Virus record (IMG/VR): IMGVR_UViG_3300027396_000051
Location: 1-43,017 of that record
Reading direction: 5' to 3' (one strand)
DNA: 43,017 nucleotides
DNA from: a virus
This document shows positions 18,905 through 26,506 of this stretch, one piece after another (position 1 is the stretch's first letter; each line of letters begins with the position of its first letter). Made by a program: the position numbers and the translations under genes. Below the pieces are notes generated by a model. The model was not told the DNA's origin. It ran no database searches and was given only the letters and a program-made list of their open reading frames with translations.

Positions 18905-21370
18905 ATGATTACCTGGATCACACCTGCAGGAAGTTTAGGGATATTACCTGAAAAAGTTATATCAGAAACAATAATTGAAGCATCTTCAGATGTTGGGGAT
19001 ATCACCTTTACACTTATTTCAGGAAGTTTACCAAGAGGTTTAAAACTTACCGGAAATACAATAACAGGTACTCCTGTAGAAGTTAGAGTATATACAGAAA
19101 GTAAATTTGTTATTCGAGCACAAGATAGTAATGATTTAAAAGATCAAACTTTTATCATAGGCATCGACGGTGCTGACAGACCCTACTGGCTGACCAACGA
19201 AGGATTTTTAAATGTTGGCAGAGGCGAAGCATATTTTGTTCTCGATAACGATTATGTTAATTTTCAATTAGAAGCCAGAGATACAGATTTAACAGCAGGA
19301 GATAATTTAGAATTTTATCTAGTCCCTAACGGTGGGGAACTACCTCCTGGATTAAGTTTAAGTAAAGATGGTATAATTTCTGGATTTACTGATCCCATAT
19401 TTGCTTTAGAATATTCCGGTAATCCTTACGGGGGATACGATACAGCACCATTGGACGTTGTTCCATTAGATTTCGTAGAAGCTAAATCAAACGGTTACGA
19501 TACATTTTATTACGACGATGTAACCTATGATTACAATGATCCAAGCAGAACCCCGAGACGATTAAGTAGAATATATAATTTTGTTGTAGGAATATCGGAC
19601 GGTATCTATACCGAGACTAGATTGTTTAAAATATATGTTGTCACTGAAGAATTTCTACAGGCAGATAACAGTATTGTACAAGTAGATACAAATTTATTCC
19701 AAGCAGACGCTAGTAGTTTTAGACTTCCGTTATGGATTACTGAAAGTTATCTAGGACGTTTTAGAGCAAATAATTATGTAATTATATTTTTAGATGTTTA
19801 TAATCCGCCGACATTAACTGGTACTACTGTATATTTTCTTGTTCCAACAAATCCAGATAACAGTGAAAGTGTGTTGCCTCCCGGAACTGAAATTGACACA
19901 ATGACCGGAGAGATTGCAGGGAAGGTACCGTATCAGGCAAGGATAACCAAAACATATCAATTTACAATTAGGGCTACTAATTTTTCATCTACTCTAGCCT
20001 ACACAAATTATACATATAAAGGTCTTTGGAATTCCGGTATAACATATTCAATAAACGATGCTGTAGAATTTCAAAATAACATCTATGTTTGTATAACTGC
20101 TCATAAAAATAGATTACCAACCGATGTAAGTTATTGGTTCCAAGGAACAGCGTATGCAGATAAAACATTTACAGTTGATGTTATTGGAGAGATCGAAAGT
20201 GCTGTTAATTGGATTTCAGATTCTGACTTAGGAACTATTAAACCAAATCAGCCTAGCAGATTATCTGTAGAGGCAGAAAGTTTACTCTACGGAGGACACA
20301 TAGGCTACGAATGGGTCAGTGGAAAATTGCCGCCAGGATTAACATTCTATCCTACTGGGCTTATTGAAGGAAAAGTAAAACAATTTGCCGATGATGCGGG
20401 AGATGGTCTAACAAGATTTTACGAAAGAACAGATTCAGCTGAAGACAGCTCTACATTAAGTAGAGAATTTAGTGGAACTTGGGATCAAGGAACAACAACC
20501 TTTGACAAGAAGTTTACATTTACAATTCGAGCTAGAGATTCTGTAAATTTTGCCACACTCGATAAGACTTTTTATTTTACTGTAATATCAGATAATACAA
20601 AAACATTTGCTAATCTTTATCTAAAAGCATTTCAAACTAAAGAAAAGAGATTGGCGTGGTACGATTTTATAACTGATGTTACTATTTTTAAACCGGACGA
20701 TTTATATCGTTATGGAGATAAAAATTTTGGAGTTCAAACTTCATTGAAAGTGTTAGTGTTTGCAGGCATTGAAAGTGTTGAGGCTGTAAAATATGTCCAG
20801 GCAATCAGTCGAAATCACTACAATAAAAAATTAAAATTTGGAAATTTAAAAATTGTAAAGGCTAAAGATCCTATTACTCAAGAAACAATCTACGAATTAA
20901 TCTATGTAGAAATAGTTGATGAATTTGAAAAAAATGGTAAAAGTATTAAAGATACCATAAACTTATCAAATACAATAAAAAGTAAAGTCTTAGTAAGCTA
21001 CGATGCTATTAAAATAGATAGCGATATTCCGTTAGTTAGTGACAGTGACCATCAACGTATATTTCCAAATTCTATTAAAAATATGAGAAATAGAATTAAG
21101 ACTGTAGGCGACAACGACAGAGAATTTTTACCTCTTTGGATGAGGAGTATTCAAGACCAATCAACCTACGAAACAGGATATACAAAAGCACTTCCATTGT
21201 GCTATTGTAATCCAGGCGCATCTGCTTCAGTTTTATCAAGAATTAAAGCCAGCGGGTTTGATTTTAAAACAATTAATTTTGAAGCAGATAGATATGTAAT
21301 AGATATTATAGACGGAGTGATAGAGGATAAATACCTTGCATTTCCGCAACGTGGAGAAAAATTACCGTGA
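18905..21370 (+). CDS. Tail/baseplate structural protein with putative-Ig (He_PIG-like) repeats
   Basis: 821 residues. The phrase 'LPxGLxxxxxTGxIxGxxx' typical of putative Ig-like domains occurs four times: LPRGLKLTGNTITGTP, LPPGLSLSKDGIISGF, LPPGTEIDTMTGEIAGKV and LPPGLTFYPTGLIEGKV. A short carbohydrate-binding-like stretch (GLWNSGITYSINDAVEFQNN, as in CBM5/12 modules) sits around residue 375. The last ~250 residues, rich in Lys, are a distinct domain without repeats. Likely an elongated, multi-domain baseplate or fibre component that may touch polysaccharide. Its stop overlaps the GTG start of the next gene. Confidence 0.75.
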   Translation: MITWITPAGSLGILPEKVISETIIEASSDVGDITFTLISGSLPRGLKLTGNTITGTPVEVRVYTESKFVIRAQDSNDLKDQTFIIGIDGADRPYWLTNEGFLNVGRGEAYFVLDNDYVNFQLEARDTDLTAGDNLEFYLVPNGGELPPGLSLSKDGIISGFTDPIFALEYSGNPYGGYDTAPLDVVPLDFVEAKSNGYDTFYYDDVTYDYNDPSRTPRRLSRIYNFVVGISDGIYTETRLFKIYVVTEEFLQADNSIVQVDTNLFQADASSFRLPLWITESYLGRFRANNYVIIFLDVYNPPTLTGTTVYFLVPTNPDNSESVLPPGTEIDTMTGEIAGKVPYQARITKTYQFTIRATNFSSTLAYTNYTYKGLWNSGITYSINDAVEFQNNIYVCITAHKNRLPTDVSYWFQGTAYADKTFTVDVIGEIESAVNWISDSDLGTIKPNQPSRLSVEAESLLYGGHIGYEWVSGKLPPGLTFYPTGLIEGKVKQFADDAGDGLTRFYERTDSAEDSSTLSREFSGTWDQGTTTFDKKFTFTIRARDSVNFATLDKTFYFTVISDNTKTFANLYLKAFQTKEKRLAWYDFITDVTIFKPDDLYRYGDKNFGVQTSLKVLVFAGIESVEAVKYVQAISRNHYNKKLKFGNLKIVKAKDPITQETIYELIYVEIVDEFEKNGKSIKDTINLSNTIKSKVLVSYDAIKIDSDIPLVSDSDHQRIFPNSIKNMRNRIKTVGDNDREFLPLWMRSIQDQSTYETGYTKALPLCYCNPGASASVLSRIKASGFDFKTINFEADRYVIDIIDGVIEDKYLAFPQRGEKLP
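21326..21333 (+). promoter_or_regulatory. Possible internal late promoter GATAAATA
   Basis: Same octamer as at the other late-promoter sites, here inside the 3' end of the preceding gene and 34 bases before the GTG start at 21367. A GGAG ribosome site lies at 21353-21356. Being inside coding sequence, it could be chance; spacing to the start is nevertheless like that of the intergenic copies. Confidence 0.45.
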
Positions 21371-21954
21371 CAAGCAACATTAATTACGCAGCAATTAACG
21401 AAAACTTTCCTAGAGCTGGGCAGGATAACGATACACAGGTTTTTCGTGACAACTTTAATCAAATTAAAGATAACTTTATAGCAGCTAAAAGTGAAATTGA
21501 AGATCTACAACAAAACGCTGCAAGAACTGACCAGGATAATGAATTTTTTGGAAACAAGATCGTTAATGCGATGTTTGTTAACACAACAGATGTAATAATT
21601 CCATCCGAACTGGCAATATCAAGCGGAATAGTAGATATTGAATTTGCCAGTGGCGCATATCAAATCATTACGTTAGGTGATAATGCAACATTTAATTTAA
21701 CAGGCTTTCCAGCTGACTCGACATCAGTTGGTAAAGTTACATTAGAATTGTACACTAACGATGCTCTTACACCAAGAGAAATTACATTTTCTTTATCAGG
21801 AACTGGTGCTACTCAAAAGAAGAAAAATAATTTTCCATCTGTTGGAGGAGCGTATGATCTAGAAGCGTTATCAGATGTAGATCCTGTTATTGTTGAAATT
21901 TGGAGACACGGCCCAGACACATTCTTTATGAACTATGTTGGCCAATTTAGCTAA
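21367..21954 (+). CDS. Structural protein with fibre-anchor-like N-terminus
   Basis: 195 residues, starting with GTG in a GTGA overlap with the previous stop. The GGAG at 21353 supports this start. The N-terminus (INYAAINENFPRAGQDNDTQ, then VFRDNFNQIKDNF) is a variant of the NDxxxDxLRxAFxKVNxNF anchor in other fibre genes of the window. A beta domain follows (ITLGDNATFNLTGFP..., ending IVEIWRHGPDTFFMNYVGQF). Likely a virion structural protein of the baseplate/fibre set. Stop overlaps the next ATG (TAATG). Confidence 0.7.
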   Translation: MTSNINYAAINENFPRAGQDNDTQVFRDNFNQIKDNFIAAKSEIEDLQQNAARTDQDNEFFGNKIVNAMFVNTTDVIIPSELAISSGIVDIEFASGAYQIITLGDNATFNLTGFPADSTSVGKVTLELYTNDALTPREITFSLSGTGATQKKKNNFPSVGGAYDLEALSDVDPVIVEIWRHGPDTFFMNYVGQFS

Positions 21955-22184
21955 TGTTTCATCCACTAATTGGTGATTTAACCAATCTAAAAGATCAAGA
22001 AGTTGAAAATAAACTTCTTGAATTGAACAAAAAATATTACGCTGCCGCACGTTTAGGCAGCGCAGATCTATTGACACAACTATCAACTTGTATTACAATA
22101 TATAAAGAAGAGCTCAGCAAAAGGCATCTACAAAAATTGAAACAAGCAGATGGTGATTTAGGTCAATTGATCAATGTCGATTAA
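21954..22184 (+). CDS. Small conserved phage protein, unknown function
   Basis: 76 residues, predominantly helical and charged (MFHPLIGDLTNLKDQEVENK). TAATG overlap with the gene before and an 11-base overlap with the gene after show it belongs to the same translational chain. I recall similar small proteins next to replication and structural genes in T4-like marine phages but know no function. No Cys clusters, signal peptide or membrane segment. Confidence 0.65.
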   Translation: MFHPLIGDLTNLKDQEVENKLLELNKKYYAAARLGSADLLTQLSTCITIYKEELSKRHLQKLKQADGDLGQLINVD

Positions 22185-22638
22185 TAACACAACAGAACAA
22201 CTTATAGAAGGTATATTAAGGCACGGTCCAGATATCTTGGAACATTGCCCCTGTTCTGATGATCTAACTCAATACGTTAATAGAATACATCAAGAACATC
22301 TGCATTATCCAATACCACCTAAAGAAATAAATCCAAAACACTGGTTCATTCCCGACGATTATTATCCAAATCTTGTAGAAATGCTCTACGGAATGTGCGA
22401 AACTGATGAACAAAGAGATCGAGTAAGTCAGGAACTAGAACTTTACATTAAGTACGGTATGTCTGATGTACTCTATGTTATGAAGTATATTGTAGATACT
22501 CTTAGGGCAAACAATGTAGTTTGGGGTGTAGGACGTGGAAGTTCTGTAGCAAGTTACGTACTCTATTTGATAGGGGTACATAAGATAGATAGTATTAAAT
22601 ACAATTTACCAATAGAAGAATTCTTCAAGGAGATATAA
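22174..22638 (+). CDS. Protein resembling a fragment of DNA polymerase III alpha (C-family palm)
   Basis: 154 residues. The C-terminal ~40 residues, from NNVVWGVGRGSSVASYVLYL to the end at EEFFKEI, closely follow the DnaE/PolC palm entry motif (GPGRGSAAGSLVxYLLxIT-x-IDPL-x-YNLxFERF). The protein stops right there, before the catalytic Asp motif and the rest of the palm, so it cannot be a polymerase. The N-terminal part has a CPC motif (EHCPCSDDL) and helices. It may be a domesticated nucleic-acid-binding piece or a decoy/adapter (inference). It keeps overlaps and a strong ribosome site downstream, so it looks like a maintained gene and not debris. Confidence 0.6.
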   Translation: MSINNTTEQLIEGILRHGPDILEHCPCSDDLTQYVNRIHQEHLHYPIPPKEINPKHWFIPDDYYPNLVEMLYGMCETDEQRDRVSQELELYIKYGMSDVLYVMKYIVDTLRANNVVWGVGRGSSVASYVLYLIGVHKIDSIKYNLPIEEFFKEI

Positions 22639-22639
22639 A

Positions 22640-22870
22640 ATGGGTAAAACATATATGAGTATGCGCGGTAAAGAAGTAGACATGGAAAAAATGGGTCTAC
22701 GTTTTGAAAAAACTCCCGCAGTAGGAAATATGAAAGTAAATGCTCGCGGTGACGAGTTAGGTGAAGGTGGAAAAATTGTTAGAACTAGAGAACAGGTTTT
22801 ACAAGATTATTATGCCCAGAACCCAAATGCATTGCGTGAAGAAGTAGCAACTCGCGGCAATAAAAAATGA
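22640..22870 (+). CDS. Small conserved phage protein, unknown function
   Basis: 76 residues, starting one base after the previous stop with an AAGGAGAT site 8 bases upstream. Rich in Gly, Lys and Glu (SMRGKEVDMEKMGLRFEKT, then AVGNMKVNARGDELGEGGKI). No domain recognised. I recall proteins of this type in marine T4-like phages. The Arg/Lys-Gly pattern suggests a nucleic-acid-associated or unstructured virion protein, but nothing in the sequence proves either. Confidence 0.6.
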   Translation: MGKTYMSMRGKEVDMEKMGLRFEKTPAVGNMKVNARGDELGEGGKIVRTREQVLQDYYAQNPNALREEVATRGNKK

Positions 22871-22877
22871 GGTAAAG

Positions 22878-23126
22878 ATGGCCACACAATTCGAAGCACG
22901 ACAAATGCAGGTACGCCCCCTGCCTAAGGATATCTTAGTTTATAATATGGATATGGGCGAACAAACAACCAAATCCGGCATTGTCATCCAAAGCGATGAC
23001 GGTAAGGCACACGGTGTTAAGCCTCGTTGGGCTCAAGTCTATAAAGTAGGCGAACGGTGTGAACTTGATGTTAAGCCAGGACAATGGATCCTTATTGAAC
23101 ACGGTCGTTGGACTCGTAAGATCTAA
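22878..23126 (+). CDS. GroES-like co-chaperonin, N-terminal part ended by an in-frame TAA
   Basis: 82 residues up to the TAA at 23124. The Cpn10 pattern is visible: 'VRPLPKDILVYNMDMGEQTT' followed by KSGIVI (strand plus mobile-loop region), then 'PRWAQVYKVGE...VKPGQWILIEHG' (the G-x-V/V-x-x-G and GD-x-V-L core). In T4 the co-chaperonin gp31 works with host GroEL to fold the capsid protein; a similar role is inferred. The frame stays open after the stop for 49 more codons and ends exactly on the start of the next gene, so the ancestral protein was about 132 residues (22878-23276). As written, the protein lacks its C-terminal strands and may be inactive unless the stop is read through. Confidence 0.65.
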   Translation: MATQFEARQMQVRPLPKDILVYNMDMGEQTTKSGIVIQSDDGKAHGVKPRWAQVYKVGERCELDVKPGQWILIEHGRWTRKI

Positions 23127-23276
23127 ATTGACGACGGTGAATCTATCAAGGAAGTTCAAAAAGTAGAAGTTGCTTCTATACTTGCCGTTACGGATGAACG
23201 TCCCGATACTGCCTATTGGGGACAAGAGTTTTCAAATGGCGACAGTCTAAATATTAGACCAGAAGACTTTATGTAA
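23127..23276 (+). pseudogene. C-terminal remainder of the GroES-like gene beyond the in-frame stop
   Basis: Same frame as 22878. Encodes 49 residues starting IDDGESIKEVQKVEVASILA and ending NIRPEDFM, with no ATG, GTG or TTG start near its beginning. Its TAA (23274-23276) overlaps the ATG at 23276, the usual TAATG join in this genome, showing that the long frame is the natural one. Either translated by read-through of 23124 or untranslated. Confidence 0.6.
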
Positions 23277-23521
23277 TGGGTTTCAAGAAGTCTTGGGATG
23301 TTAGTGAAATAACATCCCAAATACACAATCTCTCCAGAAATTGTTCTAGTTCTTATACAGACGGATTTACCGCGTTTGAACTAAAAAAAGAACTTTACCT
23401 CCTTAAAGAAGTTATCGATCGTGCTCTAAAAGATGCTCCTGATTTTGGCGAGTTGGAAAAAGACTGGTTGACAGGGCAAGAACAAAAGCGTATCATTAAT
23501 ATATTAAAATCAAAGGAATAA
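23276..23521 (+). CDS. Small conserved phage protein, unknown function
   Basis: 81 residues. Starts in a TAATG overlap with the full-length co-chaperonin frame. Helical and charged, with W near the N-terminus (FKKSWDVSEITSQIHNLSRN) and a TDGFTAFELKKELYLLK helix. I recall related proteins in T4-like cyanophages, with no known function. Two bases separate its stop from the next ATG. Confidence 0.6.
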   Translation: MGFKKSWDVSEITSQIHNLSRNCSSSYTDGFTAFELKKELYLLKEVIDRALKDAPDFGELEKDWLTGQEQKRIINILKSKE

Positions 23522-23523
23522 TA

Positions 23524-23895
23524 ATGACTAATCCGTTTCGTGATCAAGAGAAATTTATGCGAGCCTGCGACCAAACAGTTGAAGGCTTTAATCAAGATCA
23601 GTTTAAATTGTATCTTGATTTAATGGAAGAAGAATGGAAAGAATTAAAAGTAGCGATTGACAATAGTGATCAAGTTGAAACTTTAGATGCTTTATTAGAT
23701 TTTATTGTTGTTACTGTAGGTGCAATTCATTCAGCCGGCTTCGACGGAGAAGGTGGTTGGAAAGAAGTTATGCGTACAAATTTTGCTAAGATCGATTCCG
23801 AGACTGGTAAAGTTCGTAAACGTGAAGATGGCAAAGTACTCAAACCCTTAGGCTGGACTCCTCCAGACCTTAAACCTTTTGTGGAAAAGAAATGA
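23524..23895 (+). CDS. MazG-like NTP pyrophosphohydrolase
   Basis: 123 residues. The all-alpha NTP-pyrophosphatase pattern is present: an 'EEEWKEL' helix (metal-binding E-x2-E type) and a 'DALLDFIVVTVGAIHSAGF' helix carrying the second acidic pair. The tail with KVRKREDGKVLKPLGWTPPD is one I recall from phage members of this group. Such enzymes hydrolyse nucleoside triphosphates to monophosphates and in phages are thought to reshape nucleotide or (p)ppGpp pools. Substrate cannot be read here. Its stop overlaps the next start (ATGA). Confidence 0.7.
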   Translation: MTNPFRDQEKFMRACDQTVEGFNQDQFKLYLDLMEEEWKELKVAIDNSDQVETLDALLDFIVVTVGAIHSAGFDGEGGWKEVMRTNFAKIDSETGKVRKREDGKVLKPLGWTPPDLKPFVEKK

Positions 23896-24338
23896 AAAAA
23901 GGATTCACCTGTTCCACATTTGATCTGTTTCACGCCGGGCATATTATGATGCTCAAAGAAGCAAAAACTCAATGCGACTATTTGATAGTAGGTCTACAAA
24001 CAGATCCTACAATTGATCGCCCGGGAATTAAAAATAAACCTATTCAAAGTATATTTGAGCGTTACGAGCAACTCAAGGCCTGCAAGTACGTTGACGAAAT
24101 ACTAGTCTACGAAACAGAAGCTGACCTTGTAAATATCTTGCTTTCTTATCCCATTGATGTTAGAATACTAGGACAAGAATACGAAAATGAGGATTTTACA
24201 GGTCGCTGGGAATGTAATGATCGAGGAATTGAGTTTTATTTTAATAAACGAGAACACAATTTTTCAACAACAGAACTAAGACAACGTGTCATAGCCGCTG
24301 AAATTAATAAGGGATTAAAAAATGGAAATCCAACCTAA
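23892..24338 (+). CDS. Glycerol-3-phosphate cytidylyltransferase-like nucleotidylyltransferase
   Basis: 148 residues. HxGH motif at 14-17 (STFDLFHAGH) and the C-terminal 'FSTTELRQR' (ISSTxxR equivalent) define the HIGH nucleotidylyltransferase superfamily. Length and the FD-x-FH-x-GH context fit the TagD/GCT group that makes CDP-glycerol from CTP and glycerol-3-phosphate. The 'ERYEQLKACKYVDEIL' segment also fits (family pattern RxxxLxx..xVD). The product could feed cell-envelope or lipid chemistry in the infected cell, or be used to modify host surface (inference). Other cytidylyltransferases of the family cannot be excluded. Overlaps both neighbours. Confidence 0.75.
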   Translation: MKKGFTCSTFDLFHAGHIMMLKEAKTQCDYLIVGLQTDPTIDRPGIKNKPIQSIFERYEQLKACKYVDEILVYETEADLVNILLSYPIDVRILGQEYENEDFTGRWECNDRGIEFYFNKREHNFSTTELRQRVIAAEINKGLKNGNPT

Positions 24339-24492
24339 AGATACAAGCAAGGGACATTTTTATGTTAGCCTTGTAAAAAGTGCTGTACGTGTTGCTGCTG
24401 GTATTGCTCTTATTTGGCCTCAAAATATTATTCTTGCAGGTGCATTAATTATTGCAGCAGAAATTTTAGGCATTGCAGAGGAACTAGTATGA
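24322..24492 (+). CDS. Small membrane protein, 56 residues
   Basis: Begins with an ATG inside the end of the cytidylyltransferase gene (17-base overlap) and ends in an ATGA overlap with clamp loader gp44; the overlaps on both sides support it as a real gene. The sequence begins MEIQPKDTSKGHFYVSLVKS and has a hydrophobic stretch from about residue 20 to 50 (VRVAAGIALIWPQNIILAGA, then LIIAAEILGIAEEL), enough for one long or two short membrane passes. Function unknown; possibilities include anchoring replication proteins or an accessory membrane role. Confidence 0.65.
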   Translation: MEIQPKDTSKGHFYVSLVKSAVRVAAGIALIWPQNIILAGALIIAAEILGIAEELV

Positions 24493-25403
24493 AAGAATTG
24501 TGGGTAGAGAAGTATCGTCCAGCAAGGATTGATGGATATGTGTTTAGAGATGCACATCAACGCAGTCAAGTTGAAACTTGGATTAAAGATCAAAGCATTC
24601 CTCATTTACTGTTAAGTGGATCGGCAGGCATTGGTAAAACTACTCTTGCTAAGATTCTTATTCACGAATTAGGAATTGAAGACTATGATGTGTTAGAAAT
24701 TAACGCATCGCGTACAAACTCTGTTGAGGATGTTCGTGACAAGATCACAAACTTTGTACAAATGATTCCTTTTGGCCCATTCAAAGTTGTATTGCTTGAC
24801 GAGGCCGATTATCTTTCACCGAACGCACAGGCAGCACTCCGCGGAGTAATGGAGGAATACCATGCAACAGCTCGCTTCATTCTTACTTGTAACTATCCCA
24901 ATCGTATTATTCCTGCTATACATTCGCGGTGTCAAGGCTTCCACGTCGAACGTACTGATATTACAGAGTTTACTGCTCGTGTGGCTACTATCCTCGTCGA
25001 TGAAGGTGTGGACTTTGATCTTGACACCTTGGATAATTACGTAAAGGTAACTTATCCAGACCTTCGTAAGTGTATTAATCTAGTACAACAAAATGTTAAT
25101 GAAGGCAAACTAGCTGCTCCTAACAAAGGCGATCAAGGCGAAGCAGACTGGAAGTTTGATATGGTTACCTTGTTTAAGGCTGGAAAAATTAATGAAGCAC
25201 GTAAAATGTTATGTGGAAAACTACGTGCAGAAGAAATGGAAGAAGTATATACATGGTTGTATAATAACGTCGAAATCTTTGGATCAGAAGAAAATCAAGA
25301 TAAAGCAATCTTGATTATTAAACAAGGGTTAGTTGATCATGCATTAATTATCGATCCAGAAATTAATCTTTCAGCGACATTAATTAAATTGGGTAGACTA
25401 TGA
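24489..25403 (+). CDS. 44: Sliding-clamp loader ATPase subunit, T4 gp44-like
   Basis: 304 residues from ATG 24489 (MKELWVEKYRP, the classic N-terminus of clamp-loader AAA+ ATPases); the frame extends upstream but that part is the membrane gene in another frame. Walker A GSAGIGKT at 44-51, Walker B 'VVLLDEADYLS', and an 'HSRCQGF' SRC motif are all present. It loads the gp45 clamp onto primer-template DNA. In T4, gp44 is followed by gp62 in a translational overlap; here the overlapping gene is a shorter unrelated-looking protein. Confidence 0.92.
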   Translation: MKELWVEKYRPARIDGYVFRDAHQRSQVETWIKDQSIPHLLLSGSAGIGKTTLAKILIHELGIEDYDVLEINASRTNSVEDVRDKITNFVQMIPFGPFKVVLLDEADYLSPNAQAALRGVMEEYHATARFILTCNYPNRIIPAIHSRCQGFHVERTDITEFTARVATILVDEGVDFDLDTLDNYVKVTYPDLRKCINLVQQNVNEGKLAAPNKGDQGEADWKFDMVTLFKAGKINEARKMLCGKLRAEEMEEVYTWLYNNVEIFGSEENQDKAILIIKQGLVDHALIIDPEINLSATLIKLGRL

Positions 25404-25654
25404 GCAGCCGATATATGATTGTTACCTACTATCTAAAACCAAATGGTAGGCATGACGAAATTACAGAATTTAAAAATGCATTAAAAATGAGACACATTCA
25501 AACCGCTAAAGTCATCTTAGACTTTAAAGAAAGAAAGTGTATCAAAAATGGTCTCAATCCAGAGGCCGGTTATGAGGACATGCTAGAATTTTATAAAAGA
25601 ACGATAGGGGATCAATTGACCCCCCATCTTCCTAATGATCAAGAGTCACCGTAG
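25400..25654 (+). CDS. Small protein coupled to the clamp loader, unknown
   Basis: 84 residues, ATGA overlap with gp44, TAG stop. Sequence starts MSSRYMIVTYYLKPNGRHDE and contains a strand 'TAKVILDFKERKCIKNG', suggesting a small alpha/beta protein. It occupies the position of T4 gp62 but is less than half its length (T4 gp62 is 187 residues) and I see no gp62 resemblance, so I do not name it so. Its 3' end overlaps the convergent phoH gene by 16 bases. Confidence 0.6.
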   Translation: MSSRYMIVTYYLKPNGRHDEITEFKNALKMRHIQTAKVILDFKERKCIKNGLNPEAGYEDMLEFYKRTIGDQLTPHLPNDQESP

Positions 25655-26379
25655 ATCGATAGTATCTCCTTTACCGCCTCGTGGCGTTCTACATCTTGTA
25701 TGTCAAAGTGAACAATGTCCACATATCTATGATTTTTAAAGTCGTTATATAACTTTAAAAACTCTAATAAGCCGTTGTTTGATGGACGGTCTGCTTGTTG
25801 TAAGTCCCCAGTTACAACCATTTTGCTTCCTTGTCCTAATCTAGTCAACAGCATTTTCATCTGTGACGGTGTGGCGTTTTGCATTTCATCTGCTATGATG
25901 ACCGCATTTTTAAAAGTTCTGCCGCGCATATATGCTAGAGGACTAGTTTCAATCACCCCCTCACGTACAAAGTTTTCAATTTCTCTAGCATTAAAGTTTT
26001 CAGCGAAAACATCAAAAATAGGCTTGGTCCAGGGTTCCATTTTTTGATTTAGATCCCCGGGCAAGAATCCGTGTTGCTCGTCAACACTTACAGCAGGTCG
26101 AGTAATAATGATCTTGTCTGCAGAACCGTACTTTAACTGATCAATTGCCCACTGAACGCCCAGCATGGTTTTACCCGTGCCCGCAGGCCCGATGGCAAAA
26201 ATTATCATTTTGTTGGGATCGTTAAGTTTTAGTAGATAAGTCTCTTGACTTAAATTCTTGGGATAGATTTGAACTCGCTTACGCTTCTCGTTTAATCTAT
26301 GATCAATATTTATTACGTTGCTTTGAAAACGTGGGTCATACTGCTCTTTTTGCTGAACTTGCGCTCTTTTTCGCTTCAT
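25639..26379 (-). CDS. phoH: PhoH-like ATPase
   Basis: 246 residues. Walker A 'GPAGTGKT', followed by 'KIIITRPAVSVDEQHGFLPG' and 'IADEMQNATPSQMKMLLTR' (Walker B DE), then 'VVTGDLQQAD', all hallmarks of the PhoH P-loop family related to superfamily 1 helicases. Widespread in T4-like marine phages; the role is unsettled, proposed to involve RNA metabolism or phosphate stress. The start at 26379 has a strong ribosome site on the minus strand (AAGGAGGGC). The leader contains a near-perfect hairpin (26412-26434). No pho-box was recognised. Transcribed against all neighbours. Confidence 0.92.
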   Translation of the reverse strand: MKRKRAQVQQKEQYDPRFQSNVINIDHRLNEKRKRVQIYPKNLSQETYLLKLNDPNKMIIFAIGPAGTGKTMLGVQWAIDQLKYGSADKIIITRPAVSVDEQHGFLPGDLNQKMEPWTKPIFDVFAENFNAREIENFVREGVIETSPLAYMRGRTFKNAVIIADEMQNATPSQMKMLLTRLGQGSKMVVTGDLQQADRPSNNGLLEFLKLYNDFKNHRYVDIVHFDIQDVERHEAVKEILSIYGDS

Positions 26380-26411
26380 ATAAGGTTAGCCCTCCTTTTT
26401 AGGTGTTAGGC

Positions 26412-26434
26412 ACGGACCCTACCGTAGTGTCCGT
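26412..26434 (-). promoter_or_regulatory. Hairpin in the phoH leader
   Basis: ACGGACCCTA, 3-base loop, TAGTGTCCGT: a 10-bp stem with one mismatch. It lies 33 bases upstream of the phoH start. No T-run follows on either strand, so it is not a standard terminator. It may be a binding site or an mRNA-stabilising leader structure. The surrounding 26380-26520 gap holds otherwise only the phoH ribosome site and the late promoter at 26499. Confidence 0.45.
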
Positions 26435-26498
26435 CGGCCGAACACAAAGATATTTAACATCTGCGACAAAAAGATATATGTAATGATTAAATTTTCGC

Positions 26499-26506
26499 GA
26501 TAAATA
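26499..26506 (+). promoter_or_regulatory. T4-type late promoter GATAAATA
   Basis: Late-promoter octamer in the phoH/26521 intergenic region. Expected transcription start near 26512, leaving a leader of only about 9 bases that still includes most of the GGGAG ribosome site before ATG 26521. Drives the late operon that runs through the lysis genes to the terminator at 30512. Confidence 0.8.

Noticed and set aside
14188-23126. Global reassignment of TAA as a sense codon
   Set aside because: Most genes in the window end with TAA at well-defined stop-start overlaps, so only local read-through or mutation can explain the two internal TAAs.
24414-24488. Longer N-terminus for the clamp loader gene
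   Set aside because: The extra residues are an out-of-frame reading of the small membrane gene; the canonical N-terminus MKELWVEKYRP starts at 24489 in an ATGA junction.
25400-25654. T4 gp62 clamp-loader subunit
   Set aside because: Right place and overlap, but 84 residues and no recognisable gp62 sequence.
26280-26310. Minus-strand AATAAATA inside phoH as a late promoter
   Set aside because: It lies downstream of the phoH start and would drive no complete gene.
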